NCBI GenBank assembly: GCA_964538505.1 | Contig: CAZIDY010000001.1 | Span: 62,001 to 126,000 of the forward strand | Source: Zeimonas sp964538505 | Lineage (GTDB): Bacteria > Pseudomonadota > Gammaproteobacteria > Burkholderiales > Burkholderiaceae_E | DNA: 64,000 nucleotides | Direction of reading: 5' to 3' | Shown: positions 1 through 7,748 of the stretch, in pieces | Layout of the letters: every line of letters starts with the position of its first letter | Numbering within the stretch: the stretch's first letter is position 1 | Translations under genes and position numbers: made by a program | The notes under the pieces: generated by a model | What the model saw: the letters and a program-made list of their open reading frames with translations, nothing else | Databases searched by the model: none | Told to the model about the DNA's origin: nothing

Positions 1-477
1 CTGCTCAATCGACGCGGACTCGAGCGCTCGTTCGACGACCTCGCACGCTCCTGCACCGCCGCGTCGGCGCCGTTGTCGGTTGCGTTGATCGACGTGGACG
101 ACTTCAAGCAGCTGAACGACGCCTACGGGCATCAGAGCGGCGACGAGGCGTTGCGTCATCTCGCGCGCGTCCTCTCGGCCAGCCTGCGGCCCACCGATGT
201 CGTCGCGCGCTACGGCGGCGAGGAGTTCGTCGTTCTGTTGCCCACGGTGCCGCTCGATCGCGCGGTCGAGGTGATCCGTCGTTCGCAGCGCGCGCTGACG
301 AACGATGTCTATCTGAACGGCGAAGAGCGGATCTTCGTGACCTTCTCCGCCGGGGTGGCACAGGCGGCGGACGGCGAGCGGCTCGATGCGATCGTCGAGC
401 GCGCCGACGACGCGATGTATTGCGCCAAGCGTTCGGGAAAGAACCGGGTGCTCGCTGCCGCGGCCCGATCGGGTTGA
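1..477 (+). CDS. GGDEF-domain diguanylate cyclase, C-terminal part (5' end outside window)
   Basis: The reading frame is open from base 1 and ends at 477, giving 158 residues that make up almost a whole GGDEF domain. It starts with LLNRRGLERSF, the usual beginning of the domain. It has the metal-binding Asp region DVDDFKQLND (31-40), an inhibitory-site RxxD (R63-D66) five residues before the active site, and GGEEF at 72-76. The domain makes c-di-GMP from two GTP. Any N-terminal sensor lies outside the window. The catalytic and I-site residues are intact, so it should be active and feedback-inhibited. It is close to a large flagellar region, where c-di-GMP controls motility, but direct coupling is inference. 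Confidence 0.93.
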   Translation: MLNRRGLERSFDDLARSCTAASAPLSVALIDVDDFKQLNDAYGHQSGDEALRHLARVLSASLRPTDVVARYGGEEFVVLLPTVPLDRAVEVIRRSQRALTNDVYLNGEERIFVTFSAGVAQAADGERLDAIVERADDAMYCAKRSGKNRVLAAAARSG

Positions 478-518
478 GTACGATAGCGAGTGGCGTGTCC
501 GACTCGGGAGATCCTCCC

Positions 519-1025
519 ATGAAGATTTCGATGTACCAGGCCAGCGTTCCGCGGCTGGCGAACCTGCTCGAGAATCTCTCGAGAATTCTCGACAAGGCGC
601 AGGCGCATGCAGACGCGGGCGCGATCGACGTCTCTACCGTGATGGACTATCGGCTCGCGCCCGACATGTATCCGTTCTCGAAGCAGGTGCAGATCGCCTG
701 CGACAAGGCGAGAAGCGTCGTGGCGCGTCTCGCGGGAATGGAGGTGCCGTACTACAAGGACGACGAGCAGACCTTCGCCGAGCTGAAGGAGCGCATCGCC
801 CGCACCGTCGAGTTCATCCGCAGCGTGCCGGCGGATCGCATCGACGGCACCGACGACGACGAGATCGTGCTGCCGGTCACCGGCAAGGAGACACGCTACA
901 AGGGCATGCAGCTGCTGCTCGGCCATTCGATGCCGAACGTGTACTTCCACGCGACGACCGCCTACAACATCCTCCGCCAGAACGGCGTGCCGATCGGCAA
1001 GCGGGATTTCCTCGGGAATCCGTAG
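519..1025 (+). CDS. DUF1993 family protein
   Basis: A 168-residue protein starting MKISMYQASVPRL. The ATG at 519 is chosen because GGGAG lies 8 bases upstream; the longer reading frame from 420 runs into the GGDEF gene. The sequence matches what I know of the DUF1993 family, helical proteins related to the DinB-like four-helix fold: an N-terminal helix pair, a central YYKDDEQTFAEL segment, and a C-terminal segment with GHSMPNVYFHATTAYNILR that carries the conserved His/Tyr residues. No enzymatic function is established for the family. It follows the GGDEF gene by 41 bases and could be cotranscribed with it. Family assignment is confident; function is unknown. Confidence 0.85.
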   Translation: MKISMYQASVPRLANLLENLSRILDKAQAHADAGAIDVSTVMDYRLAPDMYPFSKQVQIACDKARSVVARLAGMEVPYYKDDEQTFAELKERIARTVEFIRSVPADRIDGTDDDEIVLPVTGKETRYKGMQLLLGHSMPNVYFHATTAYNILRQNGVPIGKRDFLGNP

Positions 1026-1110
1026 CGTCGAGAAAGCCTGACAGAGGAATGCCGTTACGTCTTCCCGGCAAACGGTGATGAGTTCGGCTCGGCCCCCGCC
1101 CCAGAAATAA

Positions 1111-1653
1111 TCGCTGTGCGCAGCTTCACTGGCGCCGGTTGCGCATGCTCAAACCGACGGGTCGCCGTCGGCGCCGCTGCGTCTCGGCCTGCTCACCGAC
1201 ATGAGCGGCGTCTATTCGGATTTCTCCGGAAACGGCTCGCTTGTCGCCGTGCAGATGGCGATCGACGATTTCGGCGGCAAGGTGCTCGGCCGCAACATCG
1301 AGCTGCTTTCGGCAGACCATCAGAACAAGGCCGACATCGGCGCGAACATCGCTCGCGAGTGGTACGACCAGCAGAACGTGCGCGCGATCTTCGATACCAG
1401 CAACTCGGCGGTGACGCTTGCGGTGACCGCCATCACGCACGACAAGAACCGGATCGTGATGATCGGCGGTTCGAGCACGACGCGCATCACCGGCGATTCC
1501 TGCACGCCGAACAGCATCCAGTACGTCTACGACGCGAACGCCCTCTCGAACGTGACGGGCAAGGCATCGATCGCGCAGGGCGGCGATACCTGGTACTTCA
1601 TCACGGTCGATTTCGCGTTCGGCCACGGTCTTGTGGCTCACCACGGCCGATGA
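1111..1653 (+). pseudogene. Relic of an ABC-type branched-chain amino acid/amide substrate-binding protein
   Basis: An open frame of about 180 codons matches the first half of a LivJ/amide-type periplasmic binding protein. It shows the end of a signal peptide (APVAHAQT), then LRLGLLTDMSGVYSDFSG, DHQNKADIGANIAREW and a segment ending DTWYFITVDFAFGHG. The family is normally about 390-400 residues, so the second lobe is missing. The 5' end is also damaged: a stop codon (1108-1110) lies inside what should be the signal peptide, and there is no ATG before the mature part. The reading stops at 1653, just after FGHG, and is followed by unrelated sequence. It is therefore truncated at both ends and almost certainly non-functional. 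No permease or ATPase genes are nearby. Confidence 0.8.
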
Positions 1654-1695
1654 CGTCAACGATTGGTACAGGCAGCATTGCATGCCTGCAACCGG

Positions 1696-2049
1696 TCACT
1701 TCCTCCAGTAGTTGTTCGCCGCCGCGACCGTCTGGAAGTGCGTCGCGACGACGTGCGAGACGGCGATCAGGCTGTTCGGATCGTGCGCGTAGGCGGGGCG
1801 AAGCGCCTTGCGGACATCGGCGTCTTTTTGCGTGGTCGCCACTCCCTTCTGGGAAAGCTTCACCGCGAGTGCAAAGCCCTCTTCAGGCGTTGCGGTGATC
1901 AGTGTCGTCAACCCCGACGGCGCGGCAGGTGCCTTGTCCTGCGCCGTCGCGCTGAAGCTCGCGCCAAGCGCCAGTGCAGCGATCAGCAACGGCGCGGCGA
2001 ACCAGCGCATGGAAGAGCGGGCCGAGTCGGGGGCTCCGTTCAGTTTCAT
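1696..2049 (-). CDS. Hypothetical small secreted protein
   Basis: A 117-residue protein, not recognised. The ATG at 2049 has AGGAG a few bases upstream, and the N-terminus reads as a signal peptide: basic start, hydrophobic WFAAPLLIAALALGASF and an A-x-A type site near SATAQ. The mature part of about 80 residues contains TPEEGFALAVKLSQKGV and ends HVVATHFQTVAAANNYWRK. It is alanine- and polar-rich and has no cysteines, so it is probably periplasmic. It is convergent with the binding-protein relic and divergent from iclR. A TATACT -10 element lies about 50 bases upstream. No function is proposed. Confidence 0.65.
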   Translation of the reverse strand: MKLNGAPDSARSSMRWFAAPLLIAALALGASFSATAQDKAPAAPSGLTTLITATPEEGFALAVKLSQKGVATTQKDADVRKALRPAYAHDPNSLIAVSHVVATHFQTVAAANNYWRK

Positions 2050-2100
2050 CTCTTGCTCCTCGAAGTGTTCTGCGTTCTGTCGCCAGGGCGACTGAATAAA

Positions 2101-2135
2101 AGTATATCCAGCATGTCGGTTTAGCCGACCAGTAA
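2101..2135 (-). promoter_or_regulatory. Putative promoter of the small secreted protein with an inverted repeat
   Basis: On the minus strand TATACT (complement of 2101-2106) is a strong -10 hexamer, about 50 bases before the ATG at 2049. The -35 position is poor. The inverted repeat GTCGG-TTTAG-CCGAC (2115-2129) overlaps that -35 area and could bind an activator or a repressor. Seen in sequence; function inferred. Confidence 0.4.
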
Positions 2136-2222
2136 CGGCACCACGACAGGGGGGAGTGCCCTCAAGCGCCTGATGGTTCGCGCTTGCGCGCCGGGCTGTG
2201 ATCCGTACAATCAAGCCGCACT

Positions 2223-2238
2223 CTGAAAATACTTTCAG
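2223..2238 (+). promoter_or_regulatory. Putative IclR-type operator upstream of iclR
   Basis: A palindrome CTGAAA-ATAC-TTTCAG, with a further CTGAAA half-site at 2242-2247, lies 18 bases before the IclR-family start codon. IclR regulators commonly bind short A/T-rich palindromes next to their own genes, so this is a good autoregulatory operator candidate. Binding is inferred. Confidence 0.5.
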
Positions 2239-2255
2239 CCCGCTGAAAACCAAGG

Positions 2256-2999
2256 ATGACACCGGTCCCGTCCGTCGAGCGCACGCTCAACCTGTTCGAG
2301 GCCTTCGAGGCGAGCGGCAAGCCGCTGGTGCTCAGCGATCTGGCGCAGCGCATCGACGTGCCGGTCAGCAGCTGTCACGGTCTCGTGCAGACGCTCGTCC
2401 AGCGCGGCTATCTGTATGCGGTGAGCCGCCGAAAGGACTTCTATCCGACGCGCCGCTTGCTCGATCTCGCGCAGACGATCGTGCACAACGACCCGTTCCT
2501 CGAGCGCATCGAACCGCAACTGCACGCGTTGCGCGACGAGACGCGCGAGACGGTCATCCTGGGCAAGCGCCAGGGCGAGGCCGTTCTCTATCTCGATGTC
2601 GCCGAGGGCTTGCACACGGTCCGCTACACGGCGAAGCCCGGCGAGTACAAGCCGCTGCATTCGAGCTCGATCGGCAAGGTGATGCTCGGAACGCTTTCGC
2701 ACGACGCGCTCGACGCCTGGCTGGCCGCGCATCCGCTGCCGGCGATTACCGGCCGCACGCTGGTCGACGCTTCGCGGCTCGCGCGGGATCTCGAAGCGAG
2801 CCGACGTCGTGGCTGGTTCATGACGCGCGGCGAGAACGTCGAGGACGTCACCGCGCTTGCTGTTGCGCTGTCGATTCGCGACGAAGTCTTCGGGATGGCA
2901 GTGGCAGGTCCGTCGCACCGGATGGAGAAGCGCGTAGACGAACTCGCAGAGCAGATCGTCGCTGCCGGCCGGCGCATCGAGGAGGACTTCCGCCGATGA
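2256..2999 (+). CDS. IclR-family transcriptional regulator
   Basis: A 247-residue regulator. Residues 5-65 form the winged helix-turn-helix (SVERTLNLFEAFEASG, LSDLAQRIDVPVSSCHGLVQTL, GYLYAV). Residues 75-245 form the IclR effector-binding domain, with HSSSIGKVMLGTL, RGWFMTRGENVEDVTALAVAL and a C-terminal long helix. The ATG at 2256 follows a weak AAGG. Its stop overlaps the ATG of the crotonase gene (ATGA), so the two are translationally coupled. IclR proteins typically control catabolic operons in response to small acids, so the likely targets are this gene and the downstream crotonase, MFS and Tct genes. The effector is unknown. Confidence 0.93.
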   Translation: MTPVPSVERTLNLFEAFEASGKPLVLSDLAQRIDVPVSSCHGLVQTLVQRGYLYAVSRRKDFYPTRRLLDLAQTIVHNDPFLERIEPQLHALRDETRETVILGKRQGEAVLYLDVAEGLHTVRYTAKPGEYKPLHSSSIGKVMLGTLSHDALDAWLAAHPLPAITGRTLVDASRLARDLEASRRRGWFMTRGENVEDVTALAVALSIRDEVFGMAVAGPSHRMEKRVDELAEQIVAAGRRIEEDFRR

Positions 3000-3781
3000 G
3001 CGAATACCGGCACCTTCGCGTCGAACGTCGCGACAGCGTCCTCCGCGTGACGATCGACCGACCCGCGCAGCGCAATCCGTTGAGCACCGAAGTGCTTGGT
3101 GATCTGCGCGACGCATTCACCGCGGCCGCCGACGACACGACCTTGCGCGCGGCGGTCGTCTCGGGCGCCGGCGAGAAGAGCTTCGCCGCGGGCGGTGATC
3201 TGAAGGAGTTCGACCGCTTGCGCTCGACCGCGGATGCCGAGCGGCTGTGGACGCACGCCAACGAGGCGTTGCGTGCCGTGCGCGAGTTTCCGCTGCCGGT
3301 CGTTGCCGCGCTCAACGGCATCGCGCTCGGCGGGGGCGCCGAGCTTGCGGTGGCATGCGACTTCCGCGTTGCCGCATCGCATGCATCGATCGGCTTCGTG
3401 CAGGGGCGACTGAACATCTGCACCGGGTTCGGCGGCGGCGCGGATCTCGTCGCGCTGCTGGGCGGGCGCCGCGCGTTGTCGCTGCTGATCGGCGCCGAGA
3501 CGCTGCCGGCAGCGCGCGCTCGCGAAATGGGGCTCGTCGATGACATCGCCGCGGAAGGCGAGTCGCTCGAGCAGTGTGTCGAGCGTTTCCTCGAGCCGAT
3601 GCGAGCGCAGGCGCCGCAGGTGCTGCGTGCATTCAAGGCCATCGCACTGGGTGAGCGCCTGGTGCTGACCCGCGCACAACGCGAGCAGCGAGAGCGCGAG
3701 GCCTTCGTCGGTACCTGGGTCCACCCCGACCACTGGCAGGCGAGCGATCGCTTCCTGTCGCGCAGCAGAGGGTCAGGGTGA
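2996..3781 (+). CDS. Crotonase/enoyl-CoA hydratase-fold enzyme
   Basis: A 261-residue crotonase-superfamily protein. It has the oxyanion-hole segment GEKSFAAGGDLKEF (about 58-71) and NGIALGGGAELAVACDF (about 106-122), which carries the first hydratase glutamate. In the segment where hydratases have the second glutamate (QPE-x-x-LG-x-x-PG), this protein has FVQGRLNICTGFGGGADL, so that Glu is replaced by Gln. Proteins with this kind of segment are often CoA-ester decarboxylases or isomerases rather than hydratases. It is coupled by ATGA overlap to the IclR gene, so it is the likely enzyme of the regulated pathway. The fold is certain; the reaction is not. Confidence 0.88.
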   Translation: MSEYRHLRVERRDSVLRVTIDRPAQRNPLSTEVLGDLRDAFTAAADDTTLRAAVVSGAGEKSFAAGGDLKEFDRLRSTADAERLWTHANEALRAVREFPLPVVAALNGIALGGGAELAVACDFRVAASHASIGFVQGRLNICTGFGGGADLVALLGGRRALSLLIGAETLPAARAREMGLVDDIAAEGESLEQCVERFLEPMRAQAPQVLRAFKAIALGERLVLTRAQREQREREAFVGTWVHPDHWQASDRFLSRSRGSG

Positions 3782-3826
3782 ATCCATGTTCCCGCAACTG
3801 GCGTTGATGCTCGTCACCGAGGTGCG

Positions 3827-5044
3827 TTGACGCCGATGGCAGCGGCTCCGTCGGTCGCGGTGGTGATCGCCGCGACGCTCGTCGCGCAGACCATCGTCTC
3901 GATGGCGGCGCTGACGCTGCCGGTTCTCGCGCCGGAGCTCGCACAGGTGCTCGCGGTCGACGCGTCGACGATCGGCTACCAGGTGAGTATCGTCTACGCG
4001 GGCGCGATGGCGAGTGCGGCGCTCGGCGGCGGGATCGTCACGCGGCTCGGCGCCTGCCGCACGACGCAGGCCGCGCTGGCGCTGGTGGGCGCCGCGATGC
4101 TGTTCGCGATGCTGCCGCACGTCGCAGCGCTCGTCGTCGCGTCGCTGCTGCTCGGCTTCGGATACGGCGTGTCGAACCCGGCGGGTGCGCACCTGCTCAC
4201 GCGCTATACGCCGGCGTCGAGCCGCAACCTGATCTTCTCGCTGAAGCAGACCGGCGTTCCGCTGGGCGGCATGGCGGCTGCGCTCGTCGCACCGCCCGTC
4301 GCACACGCCTTCGGCTGGCGCGCTGCGCTGCTGGTGGTGCTGGTGCTGGCGATCGCGATGCTCGTGCTGCTGCAGCCGGTCCGCCGGCAATGGGACGACG
4401 ACCGGCGCAGAACGCCGCGCACGGAGCCGGCGCTGTCCGTCGTGCTCGGCGGCGTCGCCCTCGTGTGGCAACACCGCGACCTGCGCTACCTGTCGCTGAT
4501 GGCGCTGTTCTTCGCCGGCGTGCAACTGTGCCTGATGACCTTCGCCGTGACCTTCCTGGTGACGGAGGCGCAGTACACGCTGATCGAAGCGGGCGTGCTG
4601 CTGTCGGCGGTGCAGTTCGCCGGCGCAGTCGGGCGTATCGGCTGGGGATGGATCGCCGATCGCCTGCAGGCGAGCCGGACCACGCTGCTCGTGCTCGGTG
4701 CGCTGATGCTCGTCGCGACGCTGTTCACGACGCAGGTCGATCCCGGCTGGAGCCGCTTCGCGACAGCGGCGGTATTCGTTGCAATGGGCGCGACGGCGAT
4801 CGGATGGAACGGGGTCTTCCTTGCCGAGGTGGCGCGGCTTGCGCCGGCCGGCCAGGCGAGCACCGCAACGGGTGGGGCGCTGTTCTTCACCTTCGGCGGC
4901 GTGTTGATCGGGCCGTCGCTCTTCGCCGCCGTCTACGGCGGGCTCGGCAGCTACGCAGGCACCTTCGCGGTTGCTGCCGCTTTCGCGCTGCTGGGCATGC
5001 TCTGTCTTTCCCGGGTTACTGTCTCGAAGCTCGCCGGTCGATAG
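3827..5044 (+). CDS. Major facilitator superfamily (MFS) transporter
   Basis: About 405 residues with 12 predicted membrane helices in two six-helix halves. The loop after helix 2 reads GGGIVTRLGACRT, the MFS motif-A position, and SLKQTGVPLGGMAAALVAPP resembles helices 5-6 of metabolite:H+ symporters. A second motif-A-like loop is GRIGWGWIADRLQASRTT (about 267-284). The start could be TTG 3827 (GAGG four bases upstream) or ATG 3836; I keep 3827. It lies 45 bases after the crotonase gene on the same strand, so it probably imports or exports a substrate of that pathway. The substrate cannot be read from the sequence. Confidence 0.88.
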   Translation: MTPMAAAPSVAVVIAATLVAQTIVSMAALTLPVLAPELAQVLAVDASTIGYQVSIVYAGAMASAALGGGIVTRLGACRTTQAALALVGAAMLFAMLPHVAALVVASLLLGFGYGVSNPAGAHLLTRYTPASSRNLIFSLKQTGVPLGGMAAALVAPPVAHAFGWRAALLVVLVLAIAMLVLLQPVRRQWDDDRRRTPRTEPALSVVLGGVALVWQHRDLRYLSLMALFFAGVQLCLMTFAVTFLVTEAQYTLIEAGVLLSAVQFAGAVGRIGWGWIADRLQASRTTLLVLGALMLVATLFTTQVDPGWSRFATAAVFVAMGATAIGWNGVFLAEVARLAPAGQASTATGGALFFTFGGVLIGPSLFAAVYGGLGSYAGTFAVAAAFALLGMLCLSRVTVSKLAGR

Positions 5045-5128
5045 CGGCGCGCGAGCGCGGACCGGTATGCTTTCGTTCCGGTCACGGCGGCAACGAAAAC
5101 GAAGACAAGGATCGGGAGGAGACAGGCG

Positions 5129-5590
5129 ATGCGGGTTCGCAATCACCGCGACTTCTGGGCGGGCCTGATGTTTTTCGTGATCGGCGTCGCCTTCGCCGCT
5201 TTCGCGCAGCAGTACCGGCTCGGTACGCCTGCGCGGATGGGCCCGGGTTTCTTCCCGACGATGCTCGGCGTGCTGCTCGCGCTGCTGGGCCTGGCGATCC
5301 TGCTGCGGTCGTTGGCCCGCGACAGCGCGGAGCTTCGCGTCGGTGCGATCCGCTGGCGTCCGCTGGCACTGATCCCGCTGTCGGTGCTCGCCTTCGCGAT
5401 CGTGCTTCCGTGGCTGGGCTTCATCGTCTCGATCGTGCTGCTCGTCGGCGTCTCCGCTCTGGCGAGCGACGACTTCCGCTGGAAGGAGACGATCGCATCG
5501 ATCGTCGTGCTGCTCGGCCTGTCGTGGCTGGTGTTCGTCAAGGGCCTCGATCTGCAGTTCCCGGTCTGGCCGGTGTTCCTCACCCATTGA
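5129..5590 (+). CDS. tctB: Tripartite tricarboxylate transporter small membrane subunit TctB
   Basis: A 153-residue protein with four hydrophobic segments. It opens with DFWAGLMFFVIGVAFAAFAQ, followed by the family signature YRLGTPARMGPGFFPTMLG (about 30-48). This is typical of TctB, the small integral membrane subunit of TTT transporters. The ATG has a strong GGGAGGAG upstream. tctA follows after 9 bases, the normal arrangement. These transporters use a periplasmic binding protein (TctC) to feed carboxylates to TctAB; no tctC is present in the window. Confidence 0.93.
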   Translation: MRVRNHRDFWAGLMFFVIGVAFAAFAQQYRLGTPARMGPGFFPTMLGVLLALLGLAILLRSLARDSAELRVGAIRWRPLALIPLSVLAFAIVLPWLGFIVSIVLLVGVSALASDDFRWKETIASIVVLLGLSWLVFVKGLDLQFPVWPVFLTH

Positions 5591-5599
5591 GCCGTTGGC

Positions 5600-7111
5600 G
5601 TGGACCTGCTCTCGAACCTCGCGCTCGGATTCGCCGCGTCGCTGACGCTGACGAACGTCTTCTACTGCTTCGTCGGCGTGCTGCTCGGAACGCTGATCGG
5701 CGTGCTGCCCGGGATCGGCCCGCTCGCGACGATCGCGATGCTGCTGCCGATCACCTACCAGTTCACCGATCCGACGACGGCGCTGATCATGCTCGCCGGC
5801 ATCTACTACGGTGCGCAGTACGGCGGCTCTACCACCGCGATTCTCGTCAACCTGCCCGGCGAGGTGTCATCGGTCGTCACCGTGCTCGACGGCTACCAGA
5901 TGGCACGACAGGGACGCCCGGGGCCGGCGCTGGCGATCGCCGCGATCGGCTCGTTCTTCGCAGGAACGGTCGCCACGATGCTCGTTGCCGCCTTCGCGCC
6001 GGCGCTGGCCGAGGTCGCCTTCGAGTTCGGGCCGGCCGAGTATTTCTCGCTGATGGTCCTCGGCCTGATCGCCGCTGTCGTGCTTGCGCACGGCTCGGTG
6101 CTCAAGGCGCTCGCGATGGTCGTCTTCGGGCTGCTGATCGGCATGGTCGGGACCGACGTCAACTCCGGTGTCGCCCGCTACTCCTTCGGCATTCCCGAGC
6201 TCACCGACGGCATCGAGCTCGCCGCGATCGCGATGGGCATCTTCGGCTTCGGCGAGATCATTGCCAATCTCGAGCAACGTGAATCGCGCGAGGTGTTCGC
6301 GCGCAAGGTCGGACGACTGTTGCCGAGCGGACCGGAGCTGCGTGCCTCGGCCGGGCCGATCGCGCGCGGCACTGCGCTCGGTTCGTTTCTCGGCCTGCTG
6401 CCCGGCGGCGGTGCCGTGCTGTCGTCGTTCACCTCCTATGCGCTCGAGAAGAAGCTCTCGCGCACGCCCGAGCGTTTCGGCAAGGGGGCGATCGAGGGCG
6501 TCGCCGGTCCGGAGTCGGCGAACAACGCGGGCGCGCAGACTTCCTTCGTCCCGATGCTCACGCTCGGGATCCCGACGACGCCGACGATGGCGTTGATGAT
6601 CGCGGCGATGATGATCCACAACATCCAGCCCGGCCCGCAGGTGATGACGAGCAATCCCACGCTGTTCTGGGGATTGATCACGTCGATGTGGATCGGCAAC
6701 CTGATGCTGGTGATCCTGAACCTGCCGCTGATCGGAATCTGGATCCGGCTGCTCACGGTGCCGTACCGGCTGCTCTACCCGGCGATCCTGCTGTTCTGCT
6801 GCATCGGCGCCTACTCGATCAACAACAACGTCTTCGACGTGTACATGACGCTGCCGTTCGCGATCCTCGGCTACGTGTTCCGCAAGCTCGACTGCGAGCC
6901 GGCGCCTCTGCTGCTCGGCCTCGTGCTCGGTGCGCTGATGGAGGAATACCTGCGCCGGGCGATGACACTGTCGCGCGGCGACTGGTCGGTGTTCGTCACG
7001 CGTCCGCTGTCGGCGACGCTGCTGGCGATCGCCGCGGTGCTTCTCGTCGTCGTCCTGCTCCCTGCGGTTGCTAGGAAGCGCCAGCAGGCCTTCGCCGAGG
7101 AGGACAGCTGA
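5600..7111 (+). CDS. tctA: Tripartite tricarboxylate transporter large membrane subunit TctA
   Basis: A 503-residue, highly hydrophobic protein with about 12 membrane segments. It shows the TctA signatures GTLIGVLPGIGPLATIAMLLP (about 31-51), YYGAQYGGSTTAILVNLPGE (about 69-88) and the repeated GxxPGGGAVLSSF near 280. The start is GTG 5600, nine bases after tctB. It forms the secondary-transport channel with TctB. Its stop is only four bases from the stop of the convergent response-regulator gene, and no hairpin terminator is visible between them. Confidence 0.95.
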   Translation: MDLLSNLALGFAASLTLTNVFYCFVGVLLGTLIGVLPGIGPLATIAMLLPITYQFTDPTTALIMLAGIYYGAQYGGSTTAILVNLPGEVSSVVTVLDGYQMARQGRPGPALAIAAIGSFFAGTVATMLVAAFAPALAEVAFEFGPAEYFSLMVLGLIAAVVLAHGSVLKALAMVVFGLLIGMVGTDVNSGVARYSFGIPELTDGIELAAIAMGIFGFGEIIANLEQRESREVFARKVGRLLPSGPELRASAGPIARGTALGSFLGLLPGGGAVLSSFTSYALEKKLSRTPERFGKGAIEGVAGPESANNAGAQTSFVPMLTLGIPTTPTMALMIAAMMIHNIQPGPQVMTSNPTLFWGLITSMWIGNLMLVILNLPLIGIWIRLLTVPYRLLYPAILLFCCIGAYSINNNVFDVYMTLPFAILGYVFRKLDCEPAPLLLGLVLGALMEEYLRRAMTLSRGDWSVFVTRPLSATLLAIAAVLLVVVLLPAVARKRQQAFAEEDS

Positions 7112-7115
7112 GGCG

Positions 7116-7748
7116 CTACTCGATCAGCCCGTGCCGCAGCGCGTACGACGCCAGCTCCGCATTCGTTGCGACGCCCAGTTTCTCGAGCACGCGCGCGCGA
7201 TAGACGCTCACCGTCTTCGGCGACAGCGTCAGCGCGTCGGCGATCTGCGAAAGCCGGCGGCCCGAGGCGATCAGCAGCAGCGTCTGCAGCTCGCGGTCGG
7301 ACAGCTGCTCGTGGCGTGCGCCGCCGCCCGTGCCGGTGACGGTGTCGAGCAGCAGCTGCGCTACGTCGGGTGTGAGGTGCTTGCGTCCGGCGGCGACCGC
7401 GCGGACCGCGGCGACGATCTCGCGCGGCTCGGTCGTCTTGTTCAGGTAGGCCATCGCGCCGTTGCGCAGCGCGCGGATCGCGTACTGGTCTTCCGGATAC
7501 TGCGACAGCACGACGACGCGCGGTGCGTTGTCGTCGCCGGCGAGCGCCTTGAGCACGTCGATGCCGCTGCGACCGGGCAGGTTCAGGTCGAGCACCAGCA
7601 CGTCGACCGGCGTTTCGCGCAGCAGGCTGCGCAGCGAAGCGTAGTCGCCCGCTTCGCCGACGATCGTGATGTCGCCGGCTTCGGCGAGCGTCTCGCGCAG
7701 CCCGCGGCGGATCATCGCGTGATCGTCGACCAGCACGACGCGGATCAT
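7116..7748 (-). CDS. NarL/LuxR-type response regulator
   Basis: A 210-residue two-domain response regulator. The receiver spans 1-120, with acidic pair D8/D9, phosphoacceptor D54 (LVLDLNLPG), a Ser at the switch position (VVLSQ) and Lys in AYLNK. The C-terminal LuxR helix-turn-helix (about 148-195) reads LSDRELQTLLLIASGRRLSQIADALTLS then PKTVSVYRARVLEKLGV. It is encoded directly after the histidine kinase on the same strand, with a four-base overlap (ATGA), so the two form a cognate pair. NarL-family regulators bind 7-2-7 inverted repeats, and one such repeat lies at the flhDC promoter in this window. A link between them is speculative. Confidence 0.93.
   Translation of the reverse strand: MIRVVLVDDHAMIRRGLRETLAEAGDITIVGEAGDYASLRSLLRETPVDVLVLDLNLPGRSGIDVLKALAGDDNAPRVVVLSQYPEDQYAIRALRNGAMAYLNKTTEPREIVAAVRAVAAGRKHLTPDVAQLLLDTVTGTGGGARHEQLSDRELQTLLLIASGRRLSQIADALTLSPKTVSVYRARVLEKLGVATNAELASYALRHGLIE

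Noticed and set aside
1111..1653. The binding-protein relic as the missing TctC partner of TctAB
   Set aside because: Its sequence is of the ABC-type amino acid/amide binding family (LLTDMSG ... DHQNKAD), not the TctC family.
3773..5587. A roughly 600-codon minus-strand open frame opposite the MFS and tctB genes
   Set aside because: Composition is dominated by Arg, Gln, His and Glu, typical of the reverse frame of membrane-protein genes. No motif or ribosome site supports it.
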